A stretch of 64,000 bases of DNA from Didymella arachidicola (GCA_016630955.3 CM049991.1:124001-188000); one strand, 5' to 3'; numbered from the stretch's first letter, positions 1 through 11,055 are shown. The notes: generated by a model from the sequence alone, not told the origin. Numbers and translations are program-made.

Positions 1-1467
1 TGTGACCGCCAAATCGAAGGCGGCGCATACTGCTCGCAGGCATGCAGACTGTCTGACATAGCTAAATCCCAAGAACATGTTGCAGAGAGGCAATACACTC
101 CATCTGAGTCTTCTTTCGCTTGTTACAGACCTCATCGTCTCCAAAGCGACTCAATCAGTCTTAGTAGTGGTCTGAGCTTTGTCACATCTAAATCCAGCAT
201 TTCAAGCTACGCGACGGCGTCAAGTGGGTCGCTTGGGTTTCGAAAGCAGCCATCCCAAGCAAGCTCTGCTCTGCTCGAAAACTACATGTCATTATTTCAG
301 AAGCAGCCGAGGATCACGATTGATCTCTCCAGTAACACATCGAGCTTTTCATCCTCAAGGCCAGTGTTCAGTAGCGAGTGGCTACAACATCTCGACTCTC
401 GGGGAATTCTTCTGGACGCTTCGCAAGCATTGGACTGGTCTGGCCGTGGCCAGCATGTCGAATACGGTCCAGAAGATGAACCTGACATCCCCTTGACAAC
501 GAAAGGGATACTGGGTCACGGGATATCAGGTATCGTTGACAAAGTCGCATGTCGCAGAATCGACCTTGCGCGCAAGATAGTTCGGTGCACACGTCGCTTG
601 ACGAAAGAAGAAGCTATCACCGAAGTTGAGCACCTGCAGCGATTGCCGCACCGACACGTTATCCGGCTAGTCGGCACTTACCTTCTAAGAAAGGATCTCG
701 CCATTTTGACGTATCCAGCGACTGAACAGAATCTTGAGGAATACATGGAGCTAGTGCACGAAACCTTAACTTGTGCGGCTGCTGCACATCTCGGAGACTT
801 AAGCGGCAGATGGGCAAGGACGCTGTTTGGGATCATTGCTTGTTTGACAGGTGCTGTGGCCTTTATCCACGAGCGAAATGTCAAGCACATGGACATCAAG
901 CCTACAAACATATTAATCAGGCAGCCAGCCAGAGAGGATGTAGCTAAAGTGTACATCGCCGACTTTGGCATTGCACGAGCATACAAGTCTGCCAATGAAT
1001 CATTTACTGACTCGCCAGTCCCCTTCACCCGAACCTACACCGCTCCCGAGGTTGCCCAGCAGGACATTCGAGGACTATCTGCGGAGATATTTTCCCTTGG
1101 TTGTGTGTTCATGGAGATACTGGCAACAACGACATCCACACCGACAAGGGACGAACGCAAATGTCTAGAAGATAGTCGTTCTCACGACACCGACACGTCA
1201 TATCAGGCCAATTTGCCAGAGGTGCTCAAGTGGTATATGCGCGTAGAACCGCTTATATTTTATCGACTGTCGAAAATTGATCCCTTACTACCTCCTCAAA
1301 TGAACTGGCATGCTACACATTTGTCAAGGTTAATACCCGAAATGCTGGATATCCATCAAAGCAAGCGTCCGTCGGCCGCCAGGCTGAAAGCGTATATGTC
1401 ATGGCTCTGCTGCGGGCATTGCGACAAAGGACCAGAGCCATTTGAGGCTGCTGAGAAGTCACAATGA
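1..1467 (+). CDS. Ser/Thr protein kinase with N-terminal Ecl1-like cysteine motif (5' partial)
   Basis: The reading frame is open from base 1 to the stop at 1465–1467; the first ATG inside the window is at 286, but coding character continues upstream of it, so the gene starts beyond the left edge. The first 19 codons read CDRQIEGGAYCSQACRLSD, the cysteine signature of fungal Ecl1-type life-span regulatory proteins, followed by a Ser-rich stretch that family also carries. A kinase domain follows: glycine-rich loop near codon 172–177 (GHGISG), VAIK lysine near 192 (LARK), catalytic loop HMDIKPTN near 296, DFGIA near 321, TYTAPE and SAEIFSLGC. The HRD arginine is replaced by Met, so this is a non-RD kinase, but the Asp, Asn and both catalytic lysines are present, so activity is plausible. 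Its substrate is unknown. The kinase resembles the one at 58595–61147. The fusion is what the sequence shows; its function is not inferable. Confidence 0.8.
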   Translation, partial: CDRQIEGGAYCSQACRLSDIAKSQEHVAERQYTPSESSFACYRPHRLQSDSISLSSGLSFVTSKSSISSYATASSGSLGFRKQPSQASSALLENYMSLFQKQPRITIDLSSNTSSFSSSRPVFSSEWLQHLDSRGILLDASQALDWSGRGQHVEYGPEDEPDIPLTTKGILGHGISGIVDKVACRRIDLARKIVRCTRRLTKEEAITEVEHLQRLPHRHVIRLVGTYLLRKDLAILTYPATEQNLEEYMELVHETLTCAAAAHLGDLSGRWARTLFGIIACLTGAVAFIHERNVKHMDIKPTNILIRQPAREDVAKVYIADFGIARAYKSANESFTDSPVPFTRTYTAPEVAQQDIRGLSAEIFSLGCVFMEILATTTSTPTRDERKCLEDSRSHDTDTSYQANLPEVLKWYMRVEPLIFYRLSKIDPLLPPQMNWHATHLSRLIPEMLDIHQSKRPSAARLKAYMSWLCCGHCDKGPEPFEAAEKSQ

Positions 1468-2461
1468 TATCGATTCCTTACCGTCTATACATACATGTCA
1501 TTCGACAGAATCTGTCTAATTACCCGCCGATCCGACATTATCTCAAGAAACCTCGTCGCTGAGGTTTGCTGCCGGAAACCAAAATCTGTATCGGTCAATG
1601 GCAGGATATTGGCACATTGCTATGGGTACCCAATAAGGGGTATCCTCAGCGGTGGATGTATTCGAAAGTGAGTGCGTCAGTTTACTTCCTGCCACAGAGC
1701 AAGCACTTGGACTGATTCAGGCATTTTCATACCTATCCGAAATGGGGTTCGATTTACTTTCGCGAGTCGAATCTGAGAGAAGTTGGACGATCGAATTCTA
1801 CAGTCATCCTTAAAAACATCAGCAGCAGATAAGCGCAGGTCCCTGTTGTGGCCTTCGATGACGGGCGCAAAGAGACGGTGCATTTTGAGAGACTAAAGAA
1901 CACACAACGAGCACGGGAGGGGCCGCGGAAGGTGTTAAAGGAGTGATCGTTGAACTCCATAAGGGCTACCGGTACGCGTCCGTCTACAAAAGTCTCCAGC
2001 AAACTGCGACAGCGATTACTCAGCTCTTGGCACATTCAATATCCGGAACGTCGTGTCCAATTCTCCCTTCATTGCGAGGCCTTGAATTCTTTAACCCTTT
2101 TCGTGAACGATAAGAAGTTCGCCAACAATACCATGCACCATATCGAGGGTTCAAACAATGTCAGAGTACATCGTGACATTCAATTAGGCGACGTTGACAA
2201 TCAAGCCTTCCTCGTGGGCCTATTATCGTCGCTGATAAGACTTCGCAGTCGCACTCGGAATAGGCGATTAGTGGTGGTGTTCTACGAACCACGCTGTCGG
2301 GATTCTTTGTCCACCATCCTGTTTAATTACCCATCATCAGTGTGCCACTGCCAGCACATTCCAATCGTTACATCCCCGACGACACCCCTTGACGTTCACG
2401 ACAGCAAGACACAGACACATGGCCGTTTTCCGGACACAATGCGCCACGACCTTCGTTCAGC
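1468..2461. other. Intergenic, 994 bp, with coding-like fragments
   Basis: No complete gene is supported. On the plus strand, short protein-like stretches occur in shifting frames: about 1640–1813 (contains ALGLIQAFSYLSEMGFDLL), 1836–1946 (contains VPVVAFDDGRKETVHFERL) and about 1931–2110 (contains YRYASVYKSLQQTATAI). They end in stops and do not join through obvious introns. They may be a decayed gene or chance; see the findings. Confidence 0.4.
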
Positions 2462-4223
2462 ATGTCTGACTCCGATAGTATCCAATTGAACCCTGTCAGG
2501 CCGACGAACTTGTACAGATTCCAGAGCAATGCGTCGAGAGAAATTGCTCTGGTCGACTTTTTAAACAAAAACGATAACATCGCGCCGGATGTTGGCGTTC
2601 ACGATGTGAAAGAGGGCGTCACGTTACATGATCGCGAGGACATGTGCCGCATGGGCAAGAAGCAAGAACTAAAGGTAGACACAACTTGAAGCGACCTTCT
2701 AAACATTACTTACTCCCAGTCAGCGCAACTATCGGCCGCTTTCGGCACTGAGCTTTGCCATCGTCCTCACTGCGATATGGGAGTACCTCATGATCGCATG
2801 CACCCAGGGGCTCGTCAACGGCGGGCTCGCCGGCCTGTTCTGGAGCTACATATGGACTTTCGTTGGATTTACATTTGTTGAGATGAGCTTAGCAGAGATG
2901 GCATCGATGTGAGTTGCACAATCCCTGGTGTCCGAACTAGACTGACACGTCCTCAGGGCTCCCACATCTGGCGGCCAATATCACTGGGTTTCTGAATTCG
3001 CCCCACCGCAATATCAACAGTTCTTATCTTATGTCGTCGGCTGGATGTCGACGCTCTCGTGGCAAGCAGGCAATGCCGCAGATTGCTTTCTCACAGGTAC
3101 AATATCACAGGCTCTAATCATCGTCAACAACCCCTCGTACAAGCCACAGCGATGGGAAGCCACCTTGTTCGTATTCGCCATGGTCTTCATCGTATACATC
3201 TCAAACACCTGGGGCCACGGCATCTGGCCGCGCCTCCAAAACGGACTAATGGTCCTCCACATCCTTGCCTTCCTCGCCGTCGTCGTAACACTCTGGTGTC
3301 TCGCACCCCACCGCACCGCCAGCGCCGTATTCACCGACTTCTCCAACGCCGGCACCTGGAGCTCTCTGGGTGTCTCTCTAATGGTCAGCCAAATCTCCGC
3401 CATCTACTCCATCCTCGGCTCCGACGCAACCGCGCACATGGCAGAAGAAGTCCGCGACGCCTCGCGCTACGTCCCCATCTCGCTCTTCTGGTCCTACTTC
3501 GGGAACAGCATCATGGCAGTCGTTTTCCTGGTCGGCTTCCTCTTCGCAATCGACGACGTCCACGCAGCAGTCACCCACCCCTCCGGCTACCCCTTTTTAT
3601 ACGTCTTCACCAACGCACTCTCCCTGCAGGGCACGAATGCACTCACCATCATCGTGCTGCTGCTCGTCAGCGCCGCGAACGTGAATTTCGGCGCGAGCAC
3701 GGCGCGGCAGACATTTGCGTTTGCACGGGATAAGGGGTTGCCGTGTAGTGCCTGGATTGCGCGGGTAGACTCGCAGAAGGAGATTCCGAGCAACGCGGTA
3801 CTGCTCTCGTCGCTGATCGCGGCGTTGCTGGCGCTGATCAATATTGGGAGCACGACGGCGTTCAATGCGATTGTGAGCCTGCAGGTTGTGTCGCTGATGT
3901 TCACGTATGCTGTGAGTCTGTCGTGCATTCTGTACCGGCGGTTGACGTGCCCGGCGTCGCTGCCGAGTGCGCGGTGGAGTTTGGGAAGATGGGGTGTGCT
4001 TGTTAATACCGCGGGGTTGGTGTATGTTTTGTTTGCAGGCTTCTGGAGTTTCTGGCCGACATTTGCGGATGTGGATGCGAAGAACTTCAACTGGGCTGTT
4101 GTGTTGTTTATGTCGGTGTTTGCGCTGTGTCTAGTCATGTATCACGTTCAGGGGAAGCACGTCTACATGGGGCCAGTCAAGGTCGTCAGAAGTCTTTCTG
4201 AAGTGTCGGGCTCGACGTTTTAG
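2462..4223 (+). CDS. APC-family amino acid/choline-type permease
   Basis: Spliced model join(2462..2674, 2724..2908, 2957..4223), 554 aa. Introns of 49 and 48 bp have GTAGAC…CAG and GTGAGT…CAG ends, and joining restores the conserved segment around RNYRPLSALSFAIVLTAIWE. The protein has a hydrophilic N-terminus of about 75 residues and then about 12 hydrophobic segments. APTSGGQYHWV at the second junction is a hallmark of the eukaryotic amino acid/choline (UGA4/HNM1/BAT1) branch of the APC superfamily. It should import an amino acid, GABA or choline across the plasma or vacuolar membrane by proton coupling; the substrate cannot be read from sequence. The ATG at 2462 gives MSDSDSIQ and is the first in-frame ATG. 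No neighbour hints at a dedicated catabolic cluster. Confidence 0.88.
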
Positions 4224-5026
4224 TCGAGTCGTCCTAGTTGAGATACTGTTGCAGAGCAAAACAACCCAACTCTACCCGCTCTGCCAACTATCCGATATAT
4301 AAGCAAATATCCTGCGACACAAACTGATTCGAGTCACTTCACCTCCACAGACCTACACATCACACATCCACCTACTCTCCCACCACCTCTGCAAATCCCC
4401 CACCGCCCTCCACCACGACCCGGTGGACTCTCGTAGTGCGCCACATAAACTGATCTGCAACGCCTCCACGTGGATTTCTTTGTTCCACAACCCCGCACTC
4501 CACCGCACGCAGCGTCGACCACACAAAGAGCACCCCTTGCCCAGCATCCAGAACGAGCGATCCAAGCCTTGAAACCGAACATCCATATTTACGGATCTGA
4601 TCTGCAGATCGGAGAATCCAGATTGCGATCTAAAAGATTATCGTGGCTGAGCGTGATGGCTCCCGTGTTTAGTGTGTGTCGATGGCGTGGTAGGTTCCTT
4701 GTTGTGACCGGTATAGGAAGAGGCTTACCAGAAACGTACACTGCGAGCACTATGTGCACCTATCAATGGCTGATATGATCCGAGTGAGATGGCTTGCTCA
4801 CGCTCATCTACCAACCTTACTCGAACCGTACCGTGTTCGCAATGACCACGGGCTCGGCATGGAATTCAAAGAAAGAACACCCTCATCCGGACCCTTCACG
4901 ACACCCTCGACATTCGTTCGATAGAGCTTGGCCTTCACAACTCCTTCTGACAAAGGGCTGCTCGCCCAGATGCCCAGCACTCCGCGAGCAAGAGATGCAA
5001 GCTCCCCAAAGCTGCTATCCGCCACC
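4224..5026. other. Intergenic, 803 bp; likely promoter and long leader of the next gene
   Basis: No convincing coding sequence. A TATATAAG box lies at about 4295–4302, followed by a long C/T-rich stretch (about 4330–4430) typical of a fungal promoter and transcription start. The remainder is probably a long 5' leader of the receptor-like gene starting at 5027. Confidence 0.45.
4295..4302 (+). promoter_or_regulatory. Candidate TATA box
   Basis: TATATAAG followed by a pyrimidine-rich tract. If used, transcription would start near 4330, giving a leader of about 700 nt before the ATG at 5027. No experimental support. Confidence 0.3.
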
Positions 5027-6195
5027 ATGACCGGCCGTCATGCAAAGCCATACCCAACGATACCCCCCGCAGCAACCCACACCGCCAACCAGATGATTGA
5101 GATCCGTCCTCCCCTCACAGAAGTATCAGAGACAAACCAAACCGGCATCATCGCCATCCTAACAGGCTTCACTCTCGGCCTGCTCCTCCTCGCGATTCTA
5201 GTCCGACTCTACGTACGCCGCAGCACCGGGCGCCAGAAATGCGATGGCTGCGCGTTTTACCTTAGCGTCGTGCTTGGACTCGCCGAAGTGGGTGTCACGC
5301 TCTGGCTTATCGACAGGGGAATGGGGAAGAACTTTAGCATGTTGGAGGATGCGAATTTGGGCAGGATACGGAGTGGGGTTGTGGCGACGAGTGTACTGTA
5401 TCTGGGGACGCTATGTATGAGCAAGATTAGCTGCGCGCTGATGTTCGTGTGGCTTACGCCGTTCACGGCGCATAGGAGAGCCGCGTGGGTCCTCATCGGA
5501 CTGTCGGGTGTTTGGATGGTGTCTGCGGTGCTGCTGGAGGGTCTTGGGTGTCGCGAGTTGTTGGGTCGTTGTAATGGGTATCGCAGTCGGTGGTTGTACA
5601 TTTCATTCCTGGACATGCTGATCGAGGCTGCGCTGGTTGGAGCAAGCGTGTTCTTGGTGTGGCGCCGGAGCATGAGCGCGCGAGCAAAGTTTACTGTCGT
5701 CGGAGCATTCAGCGCTCGGTTACCGTAAGTCGCCGTTACTTTCGAGGTGGTTGTGGATGGATTGGGCTGACGAGAGGCAGGAACACAGCTATCACGCTGA
5801 CGCGACTTGTCTTCTTGAACACGACCGGCCCTACTCAGGCTATCCATACCGCTCGCATCCAAGCAACCACTCAGCTGGCTATTGGATATACGATTGTCTC
5901 TTGTGTGTTTCCATACCTACGGCCGCTCATGCAAAGCTACGAGAGCGACGGCAGTGCACATGGCAAGAAAGAATACTCATTCAAACTGAGTGATATGTCA
6001 AGAGAGAGCAAGGGCTCGCGAGACTTAACCGGCGCCAGGGATCTAAAGATGCTGGACAAAGGCAAGGCGAAAGACATGGGCCTTGGTGTCGGTGAGGCAT
6101 TGAACGACGTGAGTGGGTGGATGGAGCCCGAGAGGCCGGGGTCCGTGCGGTTGAAGAGCGCGGGAGTTGAGAGAGCGAGCAGGCAGATCATATAG
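5027..6195 (+). CDS. Rhodopsin-domain (PTH11-like) integral membrane protein
   Basis: Model join(5027..5724, 5781..6195), 370 aa; the 56-bp intron (GTAAGT…CAG) lies before the conserved LPNTAITLTRL segment. I chose the ATG at 5027 because it sits in a strong context (GCCACCATGA); another in-frame ATG is at 5093. The N-terminal half carries about six to seven hydrophobic helices, starting with GIIAILTGFTLGLLLLAILV, a KCDGCAFYL loop and a GCRE segment, the pattern of the fungal rhodopsin-like domain found in PTH11-type receptors and related proteins. There is no CFEM domain. The last 110 residues are hydrophilic, Lys/Ser-rich and presumably cytosolic. A surface-sensing role is possible by family but unproven; many members are uncharacterised. 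Confidence 0.8.
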
Positions 6196-6810
6196 TTAGC
6201 GCTACGCTGAAAACTCTAGAAGTAAAGAGGTAGTAGACTAGATCTCAGATGAAACGGTCAGTATCTATCTGAAGGAGTATCTGCAGCTCACCCTACTGAA
6301 CAACTCACGACAGTTGGTGCTGAATACCGGCCTTGCCAGCTTAACTTTCAAGCAGTGAGGTGATGAGTAGCAGGTGTCGACAGGAGGCTGACTAGCCATC
6401 TCATGAACGTTCGTGTACGATTCAATGAGTCTTTACCGAAGCCCGAGTGCTCCAGCTGTCACTATGGGAAGGTGCGTAGTCTTGACTGCATTCCTCTCAG
6501 TACGCGGCTCCTCAATTCCTCTTATGATTGGACTGACATTCACAACTTGCTCACCATCGAAGAAAAGGCGACCGACATGGCTATGTTTAATAGGTGGACA
6601 TAGTCTTTGAACTCGAAGTGGCATATATCCCAAATCGTTCTTGTCACTCACACTCCTCAAGACAGCGAACGATGAACCGACTGATCCTCCAGCCAAAGTA
6701 GTGATTCTAATGCTGATAATATACACTCCCGCACCCTGCAAATCTTTAGTATCTCAATCTAACCCCTCCACTCTTTCTTCCCTCCATCCCCACACAATCT
6801 TCTAGTCCTC
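6196..6810. other. Intergenic, 615 bp
   Basis: Convergent 3' ends of the rhodopsin-domain gene and the CHCH gene. I see no coding sequence, RNA gene or repeat here. Confidence 0.6.
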
Positions 6811-7333
6811 CTAGTACTGACCAGCCGCAGCCTGGCAAGCCTTAAGCTGATCAAGGTACCAACCGCAAATACTCAAACTACCCTGATTCTCATCCATACA
6901 CCTGCGGAAACTATTCACGTTCTCCGCGCACGGCCCAGTCTGCGCCTGCGCGCTCGTGTTGACCTGGTGCTGGGCCTGGAAGTCGGTGGTCTGCGGGCTG
7001 GCCTCGGCGGGGGCGCTGCTGCCGCCGCTGAACCAGCCGCCGACGGCGTGGCCGATGGAGGAGCCGACTGCGACACCGCTGGGGAGTGTTAGTGTGTGGT
7101 CTGAATGGCGTTGCGAGGGTCGGGGGGACGTACGCAGCGGTGGAGGCCATCTGGCCGAAGAGACCGGGGCCCTGGGGAGTGGCAGCGGCTGGGGGCGCTG
7201 CAGGGGCAGCGGGAGGAGGTGCAGCAGCAGTTGAGTGCTGGCGAGCGGGTGCCGGAGCGGTGGTCGCGGGCTTTGCGGCGGGGACAGTAGGCCTGGGGCG
7301 GACAGGCGCGGCTCCTCCACGTTGACGGGGCAT
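6811..7333 (-). CDS. MIX17: Twin-CX9C (CHCHD2/CHCHD10, Mix17-like) mitochondrial protein
   Basis: Model complement(join(6811..7078, 7134..7333)), 155 aa, one 55-bp intron (GTACGT…CCCCAG). The N-terminus starts MPRQRGG and is rich in Ala, Pro and Arg with no acidic residues, as in a mitochondrial presequence. A Gly-rich hydrophobic middle (GVAVGSSIGHAVGGWFSG, made by the splice) is the hallmark of the CHCHD2/CHCHD10 and yeast Mix17 family. The C-terminus holds two CX9C motifs: C-AENVNSFRR-C and C-GWYLDQLKA-C, which form a disulfide-stabilised helical hairpin via the Mia40 pathway. It should act in the mitochondrial intermembrane space in respiratory or cristae homeostasis. The symbol follows the yeast homologue. 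Confidence 0.9.
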
Positions 7334-8049
7334 GATTGCTGATGAGTTGGGATTTTTGGTGAGAGCGATTAGGTGTTTGTTGGTGGTGTTGAAGTTGTGA
7401 TGCAGATGGCAAAAGACCTCGGGTTCTATTCGAGAAGCATCGGCGCGGAGCTTTTAGCGGCGAAATGCAACATAGAAGCTCGCTGATTGGTCGGCTGTGT
7501 AAAAGACCGAACAGCTTCAGCAGGCAGCAGAATTATAAAGATGCTGTTCCAGATTTTGGTGACAGAATTGTATGGGCAACTTTCAGTCACAGTGGCGTTG
7601 GGCTCATCATCCCCTCACGATGTCGATATCACCGGCATCCAGAACAGCACTTGTCACGAGCGATGCACGATTGTCAACCTCAATCCACCGTTCGCTGCAG
7701 AAACCAATGCGTGATATTCAGAAGACAAAGGTCTATCGTAAATGCTAAACTCAGATCCGCAGTCCACCGCGCCAAAGGAGAGTAATGCAGCAAAAAACAG
7801 CTCGTAAGCGTAGACACTGCTCCTGTCCGGTCCGCCGCACGAGAGGTATGCAAGATGCTATCAAGCAGATGCCGATATATGGGGGTATGAGGAAACGGCA
7901 CCAGTAAGACGGGTCTGCTGTGGGTGTGTGCTGGGTAGTGGGTATGTTCGTGTCTGCATCGGCGCTGGGTTTGGTGGACGCATTATATTCAAGCTCCCGG
8001 GTGTCCATGATCACACCAGATCATCGCCGTGCCTGCAGTGGTTCAGTGC
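7334..8049. other. Intergenic, 716 bp
   Basis: Lies between the 5' end of the CHCH gene and the 3' end of RAC1, both on the minus strand. Contains the CHCH promoter. No coding sequence or RNA gene recognised. Confidence 0.55.
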
Positions 8050-8903
8050 TTATAAGATGGTGCACTTGCTCTTCTTCTTCTGCTGCGATTGTTGAGGGCG
8101 GGGGCTAAGGACGGCGCTGCTTGAGATTAGCCTGGGGCCTCGGCTCGAGGGTGAGATACACACCGAATTGCCTCGTCGAAGACGCTCTTCAGGTTTCGCT
8201 GTGTGAGCGCAGAGCACTCGAGATACTTCTGTGCCTTGATCTCCTTGGCGACCATGACGGCCTGCTCGTACTGGATGGGGGCCATCTTCTTCTGGCGCAG
8301 CGACTCCTTAGTAGCCTCATCGTCGCGCAGATCGAGCTTTGTGCCGACGAGGATGATGGGTACGCCCGGTGCGTGGTGGTCGATCTCAGGGTACCACTGG
8401 AGCCTGTCAGTTGTGTGATGCACGGAGGTCGATGCTGATGGAACTCACCTTCGCCTTTACGTTGTCGAACGACGGCGGGCTGACAATGGAGAAACAGATG
8501 AGGAACACGTCTGTCTGGGGGTAAGACAAGGGCCGCAGTCTGTCGTAGTCTTCCTGTCCAGCGGTATCCCACAGTCCCAGGCTGATGGGCTTGCCATCAA
8601 CCATGACATTCGCCGAGTAATTGTCGAAGCTGCGACGGCATTAGCTCGGGCGTCGGTGATAATTGCATTCGGCCAGACTCACACAGTGGGAATGTACTCG
8701 CCGGGGAAGGCGTTCGTTGTGTAGGAAATGAGGAGACATGTCTGCACCATTAGCCAGCAGTTCGGCGGCACAGCAGCACGCGGTGGCTCACCTTGCCAAC
8801 GGCACCGTCACCAGTCACGACACACTGTCAGGAGTCAGCCAGAGGAAGTGCAGGGCGGAGGGCGGCAGCGCACCTTCAGAGATTGGGTCGCGGGGGCAGC
8901 CAT
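8050..8903 (-). CDS. RAC1: Rho-family small GTPase Rac1
   Basis: Six exons: complement(join(8050..8116, 8164..8396, 8449..8629, 8683..8741, 8792..8824, 8874..8903)), 200 aa. Introns are 47–53 bp with standard ends. All G-box motifs are present: P-loop GDGAVGKT (split by an intron after GK), switch I YIPTVFDNY, switch II DTAGQEDYDRLRPLSYPQTD, TKLD and CSALT. TKLDLRDD and the WYPEI segment place it with Rac rather than Cdc42 or Rho1. The C-terminus is a polybasic stretch (QKKKSKCTIL) ending in a CAAX box, CTIL, for prenylation and plasma-membrane targeting. Fungal Rac controls polarised growth, actin and NADPH-oxidase activation. The first exon encodes only ten residues (MAAPATQSLK). For the last exon I used the acceptor giving AVLSPRPQQ, which matches the family better than the one 12 bp further downstream. 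Confidence 0.95.
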
Positions 8904-10122
8904 GGTAGATTAGACGCGTCGTCGGATTAAAGTGTATGTAGATAATGCGGGTACGTGAGCCCTGTTCGGCGGCACTGGGGGCACTGGGGGCGCGAGGGTA
9001 TCGGGCGGTCGAGGCGGAGCTGGCTGGGCGGCGCTGGGCGCGGGGCGGCGAGCTGGCTGATGGGCGTTCGGGGTCTCGTCGAGCAGGAGTCGCAGCGCTC
9101 TTCGCTTTTCGCAGCTTCAGCGAGGGTCGCGGGAGCTATCTACAACTGCAGTAGGGGGGCTCGCTTGGCGGCGGCGGTTGAGAGCTTGCTGCGAGTCGCG
9201 CGGGGGTCGCCTCGAGTCGTGGCCGGGTGGTGGTCAGGGTGCAATAGTTCGTCACTCGTGCGGCAGGGCGAGGGCAGCGATGCAGCAACAGCGATGCAGC
9301 AACAGCGATGACTTGGTAGACGGTGCAGAAGGAACTCCAGAGGGCGAGGGAAGGCGATGGCTGGCGTCGCCTCGCTTTTACACACGGAGCCCTCTTCCAC
9401 ATCAAACAGGCCTGCGACACTCTCGCGCCCACGACTCTGACTACACCCAGCCATGCCTCTGCGATGCCCTGATAGGCACGGCGCACGGATCGGCAGCGAG
9501 GGCCACTTGGTCGCCCAGTCGCGCTGCTGGTCCCCATTCGCAGACCACAGGTAGCTGCAAGTAGCCCGAAGACCGTGTCGCCCTCCTGCCTGCGCTGCGT
9601 TGGCGTCGAGATACCGCTGCCTCCGTGCCAGGCACAGACACGGCCAGCCACAGCGCCTCGGACTTGACACACGCTGTGGATTTTCTCACGTCAACACCAG
9701 TGGGGCCGCCTGCGGTATTCTGTCTATTGTTGACCGCGCAGCGCTGTGATTCGGCCTGCGCGCTGCATTTTGACGGCCTGCACGCTGCATTTTCACAGGC
9801 TGCACATTCCATTCGCCTGCAGACCCCTGCAGACTGCAGACCGCTGCACACCCGGCATCCGCACTGCCCAGGACCCAGGCAAACATGTGGGTTTCTAGTT
9901 TTGCGTTTGCCTCTGTCGAATCACAGCGCCCATGCATGGTGCGAGTCCCATGGTGCATCAGCATATGTTTGGAGCCCGCACTTCCGAGACAGCGAATCCT
10001 AAGCCTAGCGAGAGCGGACTCTGCCTGCATCCCCAAGCAAAGTCATGGTCGCCGCTCCCGTGGGTTGATTTCAGACTATCTACTTTGGGTATCTTGTGCA
10101 ACTCCGCCTCCCGTATCACATC
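8904..10122. other. Intergenic, 1219 bp: RAC1 upstream region, GC-rich with simple repeats
   Basis: Very GC-rich, so long antisense open frames occur (e.g. 9136–9672 minus), but none has recognisable motifs or splicing. Contains 2.6 copies of a 14-bp repeat at 9275–9310 and a degenerate array of CTGCA-containing words at about 9740–9850. Probably holds the RAC1 promoter and leader and the CMS1 3' UTR. Confidence 0.5.
9275..9310 (+). repeat. 14-bp tandem repeat, 2.6 copies
   Basis: CAGCGATGCAGCAA repeated twice and followed by a partial copy, upstream of RAC1. No coding context is apparent. Confidence 0.8.
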
Positions 10123-11055
10123 TCAGTAGAACACAAACAGCTCGTCGCCGCCCTCACCGTCTTCGCCCAGGAACTCCTTTCTCAGCAGCAGCTTGATCAG
10201 CGGCTCGTGCAAATCCTTCATGTCGAGGATACCGCGCTTCTTCTGGTCGATATACGATACATCAATGACTACGCGCTTCAAGTTGGCTGTGGAAAGTGCA
10301 CCGTCTTCAAGCAGTGCATAGAGTCGGTCCGGTGTTCCAACTCCATAGTCCACCCTGCGAAACGTCAACCTATGCTACTAACATTGCCCTAAAGTACATA
10401 CCTGTTTTTCTTCAGACTGGCGACCTGATCTGCGAGCTTCAAGTGCTTTGCGAACAGCTTCTCCACCTTGGGATCCTTGATCCCCTGCTTAGGTAGTCCA
10501 GTTTTGAGCGACCTGCACACATCAGCTGCCCGGATACCGGAAGCAGTCACCACGATGGTATGTGGTGCTCCTGGAGGCTTGTTCGACGTGGGCTTCAGAT
10601 CACCAAACTGCTTCTTCATGAAAGCAGGGAGATTATCCAGTTTCCGAGGCTCACTGTAGCTTGTGCTGTCATAGACGGTGCGTGCTATCTGCAGTTAGCG
10701 ACTTTGCAAGATCACAGAAGCTCTCGCACCCACCAGGGATGAACTTGTCTTCCAGCTCGACGCTGCTCAGGTCCTTGCCGTAGAGTCGTGTTCGAGCATT
10801 GACGTAGTCTGCTACCAGCTGGCCGTCCATACGCTCGAAAGCATGGTTTACACCCAACTCTTGGTCCAGATCATCTTCATCAATATTCTTCGCCTTGGCC
10901 TGCTTCTTCTGCTTTCTTTTTGCCTTCTTCTTCTCTTTCTTGCTGTCGATGCCGCCTTCAGGATCGGCTTCCGCCTTCCTCTTCTTCGAGTTTGCTGTCG
11001 GGTCAAACTCCGCCTCAATCAAAGGCACGCCTGCTTCTGAGTCTGAGTCTGACAT
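10123..11055 (-). CDS. CMS1: CMS1-like U3/90S pre-ribosome protein
   Basis: Model complement(join(10123..10354, 10402..10684, 10734..11055)), 278 aa; introns of 47 and 49 bp. The N-terminus is acidic then strongly basic (KKEKKKAKRKQKKQAKAK), fitting a nucleolar localisation signal. The rest matches the Cms1 family: a helicase-like fold with TIVVTASGIRAADVCRSL, a YGVGTPDRLYALLEDGAL segment reminiscent of DEAD-box 'TPGRL', and VVIDVSYIDQKKRGILDM. It lacks a Walker A motif and DEAD box, so it should be a non-catalytic component of the 90S pre-ribosome acting in early small-subunit assembly. In the second exon I used an acceptor 3 bp past a CTGCAGATAG word because the other choice gives a stop. 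It is head-to-head with CENP-T, 200 bp between start codons. Confidence 0.88.

Noticed and set aside
1950..2489. 179-codon plus-strand open frame
   Set aside because: It starts at a non-ATG codon, overlaps the permease start in another frame and has no recognisable motif as a whole; only part of the region looks coding, in other frames.
9136..9672. Two long minus-strand open frames upstream of RAC1
   Set aside because: They overlap each other in two frames in very GC-rich DNA and are Arg/Ala/Cys-rich without motifs, typical of chance frames.
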